Shown: positions 6,729 through 10,669 of the stretch, piece by piece
Position numbering within the stretch: position 1 is the stretch's first letter
How the letters are laid out: every line of letters begins with the position of its first letter
Assembly (NCBI GenBank): GCA_900544755.1
Contig: UQWQ01000071.1
Span: 1 to 10,669, forward strand
DNA: 10,669 bases
Source of the DNA: an uncultured Collinsella sp.
GTDB lineage: Bacteria > Actinomycetota > Coriobacteriia > Coriobacteriales > Coriobacteriaceae
Direction of reading: 5' to 3'
The notes under the pieces: model-generated
The model's input: the letters and a program-made list of their open reading frames with translations, nothing else
The model's database searches: none
Told to the model about the DNA's origin: nothing
Position numbers and translations under genes: made by a program

Positions 6729-6779
6729 CCGGAAACACGTTGATGCTCGGCATTTATTGAACCAATGCTCTATGCCTAT

Positions 6780-6810
6780 GCCCGTCGATCATTTGATCGG
6801 CGGGCTTTTT
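6780..6810 (+). terminator. Rho-independent terminator after EIIB
   Basis: GCCCGTCGATCA (6780-6791) pairs with TGATCGGCGGGC (6794-6805) with one mismatch and a 2-nt apex, followed at once by TTTTT (6806-6810). This is a textbook terminator inside the PTS locus, splitting EIIA-EIIB from SIS-EIIC-EIID. Confidence 0.85.
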
Positions 6811-6844
6811 ACTAAAGAAAAATCAAAAAAATCTGAAATAGTTC

Positions 6845-6875
6845 TTGCATAGTTAGTTATATAAAGTATTATAAC
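6845..6875 (+). promoter_or_regulatory. Promoter of the SIS-EIIC-EIID genes with overlapping palindrome
   Basis: TTGCAT (6845-6850) and TATTAT (6867-6872) are 16 bp apart, a fair sigma-70-type promoter just after the EIIB terminator. The inverted repeat GTTATA (6856-6861) / TATAAC (6870-6875) spans the spacer and the -10, so a repressor there would block transcription. Its minus strand reads ATACTTT, also present before EIIA. Confidence 0.55.
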
Positions 6876-6881
6876 GTCATG

Positions 6882-6902
6882 GGATGAATGAAGGGTTCAT
6901 CC
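6882..6902 (+). other. Leader hairpin of the SIS mRNA
   Basis: GGATGAA (6882-6888) pairs perfectly with TTCATCC (6896-6902) around a 7-nt loop. It would lie within about 10 nt of the 5' end of the transcript and ends 9 nt before the ribosome site (AGGAG, 6912-6916). A short 5' stem in this position often protects an abundant mRNA; that role is inference. Confidence 0.4.
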
Positions 6903-6922
6903 AAGTGAGTTAGGAGTAAGGG

Positions 6923-7957
6923 ATGTTCAATTTCGATGAGCCTCGTTACGAGAAGGTTGTGAGCGATGCCCTCGCTCTCCGTCCTCAGATTGAGGCTGCT
7001 GTGGACGAGGTCTGCGAGCAGGGTTATTCCAACATCTTCTTCATCGGCTGCGGCGGCACCTGGGCCCACACGCTCCCGATGAAGTATTGGGTCGAGACCA
7101 CCACGGCCGACGTCGATGTCCACTGCGAGATCGCCGCAGAGTTCCTCGCCTGCCCGCCCAAGACCTTCAACAAGGATTCTGTCTGCGTCTTCTCCACCCG
7201 TACCGGCACCACCCCCGAGATCATTGAGGCTGCCAAGTTCTGCCAGGAGCAGGGCGCCCGCACGCTGATGTATGTCTCCAACGACAACACCCCGGCCACC
7301 GAGTACGCCGATTACAAGTTCTTCAGCTTCGCCGAGGACGACGTTCTGTGCGAGGCCATCTACACCTACCAGATCACGCTGGTCGCCCGCTTCCTCAAGA
7401 ACGCCGGCGCCTTCCCCAAGTACGACACCTTCATGGAAGAGTTCGGCAACATCGCTCCGTACCTCATCAAGGCCAAGGACGCTCAGGACGAGCGCTGCGC
7501 CGCCATGGCCGAGGACTTCAAGGACACCGATTACCACATGGTGATTGGCTCCGGCATGCTCTGGGGTGAGGCCTACGACTACGCCATGTGCATCCTCGAG
7601 GAGATGCAGTGGATCAAGACCAAGTCCATCCACGCCGCCGAGTTCTTCCACGGCACCATCGAGCTGTGCGAGGAAGGCACGAGCCTCATCATGCTCTACG
7701 GCGAGGACGACACCCGTAAGCTCATGGACCGCGTGGACAACTTCACTCACATGCTCGCCGACGAGAAGGGCGTCAACGTCCGCGTGAACAAGTTTGACAC
7801 CGCCGAGGTCGAGCTGCCGTTCAGCGACCCCGAGTTCCGCAAGATCGTCTCCCCGATGGTCACCTACACCATCACCGAGCGTCTGAGCTGCCATCTCGAG
7901 CACGTCCGTAACCACCCGCTCACCACGCGTCGTTACTATCACCAGATGAACTACTAA
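6923..7957 (+). CDS. SIS-domain sugar-phosphate enzyme, probable fructoselysine/glucoselysine-6-phosphate deglycase
   Basis: This 344-residue cytosolic protein has two SIS (sugar isomerase) domains. The first holds FFIGCGGTWAH (39-49) and the phosphate-binding STRTGTTPEI (91-100); the second starts near residue 205 (HMVIGSGMLWGEAYDYA). It resembles FrlB, GfrF and FraB, which cleave phosphorylated Amadori or amino-acid conjugates to glucose-6-phosphate and the free amine. Glu227 and His243 have the same 16-residue spacing as the catalytic Glu214/His230 of Salmonella FraB, and the C-terminus (HPLTTRRYYHQMNY) matches FrlB's (RRYYGGLVEY). The placement between mannose-type EIIB and EIIC resembles the gfr operon. 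AGGAG lies 6 nt before ATG 6923. Codons are strongly C-ending (AAC, ATC, AAG/GAG), suggesting high expression. A glucosamine-6-phosphate deaminase-like role is less likely but not excluded. Confidence 0.8.
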   Translation: MFNFDEPRYEKVVSDALALRPQIEAAVDEVCEQGYSNIFFIGCGGTWAHTLPMKYWVETTTADVDVHCEIAAEFLACPPKTFNKDSVCVFSTRTGTTPEIIEAAKFCQEQGARTLMYVSNDNTPATEYADYKFFSFAEDDVLCEAIYTYQITLVARFLKNAGAFPKYDTFMEEFGNIAPYLIKAKDAQDERCAAMAEDFKDTDYHMVIGSGMLWGEAYDYAMCILEEMQWIKTKSIHAAEFFHGTIELCEEGTSLIMLYGEDDTRKLMDRVDNFTHMLADEKGVNVRVNKFDTAEVELPFSDPEFRKIVSPMVTYTITERLSCHLEHVRNHPLTTRRYYHQMNY

Positions 7958-7978
7958 TCCTCTCAAATTGCTGCGGTT

Positions 7979-8017
7979 GTCTGCAGGCGAGCTGCGCAGA
8001 ATGCCTCGCCTGCAGAC
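7979..8017 (+). other. Intercistronic 13-bp hairpin between SIS and EIIC
   Basis: GTCTGCAGGCGAG (7979-7991) pairs perfectly with CTCGCCTGCAGAC (8005-8017) around a 13-nt loop. The following bases are CTGTTTCTGGGG, not a T-run, so it is at most a leaky terminator. It begins 22 nt after the SIS stop. It could protect the upstream message from 3' exonucleases, giving more enzyme than membrane protein. Confidence 0.6.
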
Positions 8018-8038
8018 CTGTTTCTGGGGTTGATCGAA

Positions 8039-8098
8039 ATGGTTGTCCAGTATCTTCTAGTTGCACTGGTCGCATTTATTGCGTCCATGGACGAGTAA
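8039..8098 (+). pseudogene. Severed N-terminus of EIIC (19 codons, then in-frame TAA)
   Basis: The frame MVVQYLLVALVAFIASMDE is a hydrophobic first segment typical of mannose-family EIIC, ended by TAA at 8096-8098. The same frame continues without a shift (LFGITMLGRPLFTS...) into the main EIIC frame. One base substitution (TAT or TAC to TAA) explains the break. GGGG at 8026-8029 lies 9 nt upstream of ATG 8039 as a modest ribosome site. Confidence 0.7.
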
Positions 8099-8113
8099 TT
8101 ATTTGGCATTACG

Positions 8114-8812
8114 ATGCTTGGTCGTCCGCTGTTTACGAGCCTGTTTGTCGGCTTGATCCTTGGCGATGTCCAGCAGGGCGTTATCGTCGGCGCTGCTTTG
8201 GAGTCCATGTTCATGGGCGCCATCATGGTCGGCGCGGCAGTTCCTCCCGAGGTCTATGCCTCCGGCGTGCTTGGCTGCGCGTTTGCCGTCATTACGGGTA
8301 CGGGCACGGCAACTGCCGTCGCGCTCGCCCTTCCCGTCTCCGTCTTCCTTCAGGTGTGGCGCAACTTCTGCTACGCCGTTCCGGGTGCCTTTGCCTGCAA
8401 GAAGATTGAGACCGCTCTGGCAAATCGCGATCTTGCCAAGGCGAATCTGTACCATCTGACCATCGTGCCGCTGTCGATTGGCATTCCGTCTGCACTGCTG
8501 GTGTTTGGCTCGCTGTTCTTTGGTGCCGACCTTATCAACAATGCGCTCAACGCGATTCCGCAGTTTGTGATGGACGGCCTCAACGTTGCGTCCGGCGTCA
8601 TGGTCTGCATCGGCTTCGCTCTTCTTATCAGGACCATGGGCGATAACAAGCTCCTTCCCTGGCTGTTCCTGGGCTTCATTATGGTCATCTACCTCAAGAT
8701 GGACGTGGTCGGCGTCGCCGCAGCTGCCATTTGCGTCGCGCTGCTCCTGGCCTTCCGCGAGGGCTCGTCCGGTCCGCAGACAGTTGCTGCAGATGAAGAG
8801 GAGGACTTCTAA
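8114..8812 (+). CDS. PTS mannose/fructose/sorbose family EIIC component, N-terminus cut off by an in-frame stop
   Basis: This is the main part (232 residues) of the membrane permease that forms the sugar channel with EIID. It begins at the family segment GRPLFTSLFVGLILGDVQQG and contains ALESMFMGAIMVGAAVPPEVYASG (28-51), diagnostic for mannose-type EIIC. Several hydrophobic helices follow (about 52-80, 120-145, 165-185, 190-220). ATG 8114 lacks a ribosome site and opens 15 nt after the TAA that ends the 19-codon upstream frame. If it is made at all, re-initiation is the likely route, giving a protein without its first membrane segment. Read through from 8039 it would be 257 codons, a normal family length. 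It ends in an acidic tail (ADEEEDF) whose A/G-rich codons provide the ribosome site for EIID. It may be a recent pseudogene, or the stop may be a sequencing error. Confidence 0.85.
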   Translation: MLGRPLFTSLFVGLILGDVQQGVIVGAALESMFMGAIMVGAAVPPEVYASGVLGCAFAVITGTGTATAVALALPVSVFLQVWRNFCYAVPGAFACKKIETALANRDLAKANLYHLTIVPLSIGIPSALLVFGSLFFGADLINNALNAIPQFVMDGLNVASGVMVCIGFALLIRTMGDNKLLPWLFLGFIMVIYLKMDVVGVAAAAICVALLLAFREGSSGPQTVAADEEEDF

Positions 8813-9660
8813 TGGCTATCCAGAACACCGACCTCAAAGAGGCCAAGAAGGACGCGATTATGACTCCCGATATGTATCGGAGCATGTTCCTTCGCCAGTT
8901 TACGAGCCAGTGCTCGCAGTCGTACGACAAGATGATGGCAATGGGCTTCATGTACACCATTCAGAAGCCCCTGCGAAAGATCTATCCCAACGACGACGAT
9001 TACTATGCGGCGCTCGATCGCCATACCGAGTTCTTTAACATCACGCCTCATGTGCTTCCGTTTGTAGCCGGTCTAACGGTTTCGATGGAAGAGCAGGCGG
9101 CTGCCGATAAGAACTTCGACACGTCCTCGATTAACGCCATGAAGGTCGGCCTCATGGGACCGCTTTCCGGCATCGGCGATTCGTTCTACTGGGGTACGTT
9201 CCGCGTGGTTGCCGCCGGCATTGGCATTGGCATCGCTTCGACGGGCAACCCGCTCGGCCCCATCGTGTACGCGCTCATCTACTCCGTGATTAACTTTGCA
9301 ACGCGTATCGTCGCCGCCCATCTGGGTTACGACTTGGGAACCAAGTTTTTGCAGCAGTCCGAAGAGAGCAACCTTATGTCTCGCATGACGCATGCTGCCG
9401 GTGTTCTCGGAATGACCGTTATCGGCGCCATGATTGCGGCACAGGTCTCGCTGTCCACGGCTTTGACCTTTGACGTGGGTGGTTCGGAGATTGTCCTGCA
9501 GGATCTGTTCGATTCGATCTTCCCCGGTCTGCTGCCCTTGCTGGCAACGTTCGCTTGCGTTGCCCTCTATAAAAAGGGCGTCAAGACCATTTGGATCATC
9601 TTGGGCATCTTCGCAATCTGCATCATCGGAACGGGCTTGGGAGTGTTCGCGGCGGCGTAA
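8812..9660 (+). CDS. PTS mannose/fructose/sorbose family EIID component
   Basis: This 282-residue membrane subunit partners EIIC in the mannose-type channel and is specific to this PTS family. Residues 18-60 (TPDMYRSMFLRQFTSQCSQSYDKMMAMGFMYTIQKPLRKIY) are the cytoplasmic N-terminal helices. The signature GLMGPLSGIGDSFYWGTFR is near 112-130, followed by hydrophobic segments at about 131-170, 195-215 and 230-282. Length is normal. The start overlaps the EIIC stop by one base (TAATG), with GAGGAGG just upstream inside the EIIC tail, so the two are translationally coupled. Any polar effect of the EIIC stop would be softened because the main EIIC frame is intact. A strong terminator closes the operon 45 nt after the stop. 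Confidence 0.95.
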   Translation: MAIQNTDLKEAKKDAIMTPDMYRSMFLRQFTSQCSQSYDKMMAMGFMYTIQKPLRKIYPNDDDYYAALDRHTEFFNITPHVLPFVAGLTVSMEEQAAADKNFDTSSINAMKVGLMGPLSGIGDSFYWGTFRVVAAGIGIGIASTGNPLGPIVYALIYSVINFATRIVAAHLGYDLGTKFLQQSEESNLMSRMTHAAGVLGMTVIGAMIAAQVSLSTALTFDVGGSEIVLQDLFDSIFPGLLPLLATFACVALYKKGVKTIWIILGIFAICIIGTGLGVFAAA

Positions 9661-9705
9661 TGTTGACTGATATGCTCGCGCGTTGGATAACTAACTGACC
9701 GTTTG

Positions 9706-9741
9706 AAAACGGGGCTCGGTGTAAGGCCGGCCCCGTTTTTT
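9706..9741 (+). terminator. Rho-independent terminator of the PTS operon
   Basis: AAAACGGGGC (9706-9715) pairs with GCCCCGTTTT (9730-9739), with inner CGG/CCG pairing, and the T-run extends to 9741. It lies 45 nt after the EIID stop on the same strand. Confidence 0.88.
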
Positions 9742-9759
9742 ATTTGAGGGATTTTCCGA

Positions 9760-9817
9760 CCGTCCAATAATCCACGCCCATGCACCACTCACGCATCTCT
9801 CGTCTCTCATTCGTCAC
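9760..9817. repeat. Dispersed repeat, truncated copy 3, co-linear with 4628-4685
   Basis: Starting from CCGTCCAATAATCCACGC, this 58-nt stretch aligns without gaps to 4628-4685 with roughly 40 identical positions, including the right arm of the AGCGTGGA element and the following ATCTCTC..CTC.CATTC. The left arm is missing apart from GGATTTTCCGAC just before it (9749-9760). The shared tail shows that the repeat unit extends past the palindrome. Confidence 0.55.
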
Positions 9818-9868
9818 TAATATGAGAGATAACCGATAGACGAGAGATAAATATGAGAGATAACTGAG
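9801..9868. repeat. ATGAGAGATAA operator-like cluster A
   Basis: Inverted sites lie at 9801-9810 (CGTCTCTCAT) and 9811-9821 (degenerate). Direct sites lie at 9822-9832 (ATGAGAGATAA), 9840-9850 (ACGAGAGATAA) and 9853-9863 (ATGAGAGATAA), giving steps of 18 and 13 bp. It ends in CTGAG. The order and spacing recur exactly in cluster B, 165 bp downstream. An additional inverted CATCTCTCGT starts at 9794. Confidence 0.75.
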
Positions 9869-9965
9869 CAGCAAAGAGACAAGCAATCATGGTATTGTCT
9901 CAATACTGATTGTTCTATCAGCAAAAACATGTTTACATGAAACAGATGGCAGACATCTTATCTTT
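9869..9965. other. Spacer between the two clusters, with three small palindromes
   Basis: No gene. Three short inverted repeats are visible: GAGACAA (9876-9882) / TTGTCTC (9895-9901), CTGAT (9906-9910) / ATCAG (9917-9921), and CATGT-TT-ACATG (9928-9939). No convincing -35/-10 pair was found, although a promoter for the downstream gene should lie in or near this stretch. Confidence 0.4.
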
Positions 9966-10033
9966 CATCTCTCAATTATCTCTAATATGAGAGATAGCAG
10001 TAAGATGAGAGATAATTACGAGAGATAACTGAG
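9966..10033. repeat. ATGAGAGATAA operator-like cluster B
   Basis: Inverted sites lie at 9966-9975 (CATCTCTCAA) and 9976-9986 (TTATCTCTAAT). Direct sites lie at 9987-9997 (ATGAGAGATAG), 10005-10015 (ATGAGAGATAA) and 10018-10028 (ACGAGAGATAA), again followed by CTGAG. Every site is offset 165 bp from its counterpart in cluster A. The cluster ends 57 bp before the start codon of the AlbA-domain gene, an expected place for an operator controlling it. Confidence 0.78.
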
Positions 10034-10090
10034 AGACGAAGGAAATCTATTCGTGGCATTCTCCGCCGGGCCGAGCGAAAGGACATGCAG

Positions 10091-10669
10091 ATGAACGAAA
10101 ACGAGCTGACCGGTCTGCTCGAGTCTTTAAGGCGCATGGGCTCGGACGATCTTAACGTCGAGGTCAAGGAGAGCGCCACGACGCTTTCCCGCGACGTATG
10201 GGAAACAGTTAGCGCATTCGCGAATACCGCTGGCGGAATTATCGTGCTCGGCGTGAGCGAGCGCGCGGGCTTTGTCCCGGTTGAGAACTTTGAGACCGAG
10301 AAGGTGCTCAACCAATTCGTAGCGGGCATGGGTGATGCCGGCGGTCGCGGAAAACTGGCCAATCCGCCCAAATACACCATTGAACGCGTGGAGCTCCAGG
10401 GCACCGTGGTTCTGGTCATCACGATTGAGGAGCTCGACCCGTCGAGCAAGCCTTGTTATGTCATAGAGCGGGGCGCTCAAGGCGGCAGCTACAAACGCAT
10501 CGACGACAAAGATGTTCCGCTCTCGTCGACCGAGGTCCTGTCCTTGTCATCGTATGAACGGACGAGCCCCAGTGATCGCGATGCAGTGCCCGGCGCGGTC
10601 GCAGGCGATCTTGACGAGGCCCTGGTCGACCGCACGATAGAGCGTGCTTTCTCACTGACACCCCGTGCG
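10091..10669 (+). CDS. AlbA_2 (Schlafen AAA_4-type) DNA-binding domain protein, partial at the window end
   Basis: The frame is open from ATG 10091 through the last base (193 residues, no stop), so the C-terminus is missing. Residues about 20-145 match the AlbA_2 / 'divergent AAA_4' domain. They include VEVKESATTLSRDVWE (23-38), the signature SAFANTAGGIIVLGV (41-55), and the closing GSYKRIDDKDVPLSSTEV (132-149). This domain occurs in putative transcriptional regulators and in proteins often annotated as ATP-binding; many carry a C-terminal winged helix, which would lie outside this window. AAAGGA lies 7 nt before ATG 10091, which favours it over an in-frame ATG at 10085, only 1 nt from that site. 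The gene starts 57 bp after a conspicuous array of repeated sites, so binding to and control of its own promoter is plausible. The target and effector are unknown. Confidence 0.85.
   Translation, partial: MNENELTGLLESLRRMGSDDLNVEVKESATTLSRDVWETVSAFANTAGGIIVLGVSERAGFVPVENFETEKVLNQFVAGMGDAGGRGKLANPPKYTIERVELQGTVVLVITIEELDPSSKPCYVIERGAQGGSYKRIDDKDVPLSSTEVLSLSSYERTSPSDRDAVPGAVAGDLDEALVDRTIERAFSLTPRA

Noticed and set aside
6869..7966. Long (365-codon) minus-strand frame opposite the SIS gene
   Set aside because: Its low-complexity Val/Leu/Gly/His-rich protein is the mirror of the strong C-ending codon bias of the SIS gene, which has recognisable domains and catalytic residues.
8096..8098. Recoding of the EIIC stop as selenocysteine or pyrrolysine
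   Set aside because: The codon is TAA; those systems use TGA and TAG, and this position in the family does not call for a special residue.
9794..10033. CRISPR array or replication iterons
   Set aside because: The sites are only 11 bp, occur in both orientations with 2-8 bp gaps, and no cas, rep or dnaA-type gene is nearby.

Overview
The window looks like a chromosomal segment of a fairly high-GC, Gram-positive gut actinobacterium, most plausibly a Coriobacteriia member close to Collinsella. I infer this from protein flavour, codon use and a mannose-family PTS carrying a SIS-domain gene; no marker gene settles the genus. No rRNA, tRNA, insertion sequence, phage gene or CRISPR array is visible.

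Left part (1-4442, all genes on the minus strand): a 5-formyltetrahydrofolate cyclo-ligase, an orphan HicB-like protein, and a large M16C (PreP-type) zinc peptidase. These are housekeeping or stress genes separated by hairpins and short dispersed palindromic repeats. The HicB-like gene with its promoter lies between two copies of a 27-28 bp repeat.

Middle part (4915-9741, plus strand): a sugar-uptake locus in the order GntR/UTRA regulator, EIIA, EIIB, SIS-domain deglycase-like enzyme, EIIC, EIID. The four PTS parts would import and phosphorylate a substrate. The SIS enzyme resembles the fructoselysine/glucoselysine-6-phosphate deglycases (FrlB/GfrF/FraB) and keeps the spaced Glu and His that are catalytic there, so an Amadori compound is the best guess for substrate. 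The locus is punctuated. A strong terminator follows EIIB, a new promoter precedes the SIS gene, and a 13-bp-stem hairpin lies between SIS and EIIC. EIIC carries an in-frame TAA at codon 20 that cuts off its first membrane segment, so transport may be impaired in this strain, or EIIC may depend on re-initiation.

Right part (9742-10669): about 350 bp of non-coding DNA holding a truncated dispersed repeat and two clusters of an ATGAGAGATAA motif. The clusters have the same internal spacing (two inverted, then three direct sites) and lie 165 bp apart. They sit directly upstream of a gene that runs off the window and encodes an AlbA_2 (Schlafen AAA_4-type) putative DNA-binding protein. The array looks like a duplicated operator and is the least explained structure here.
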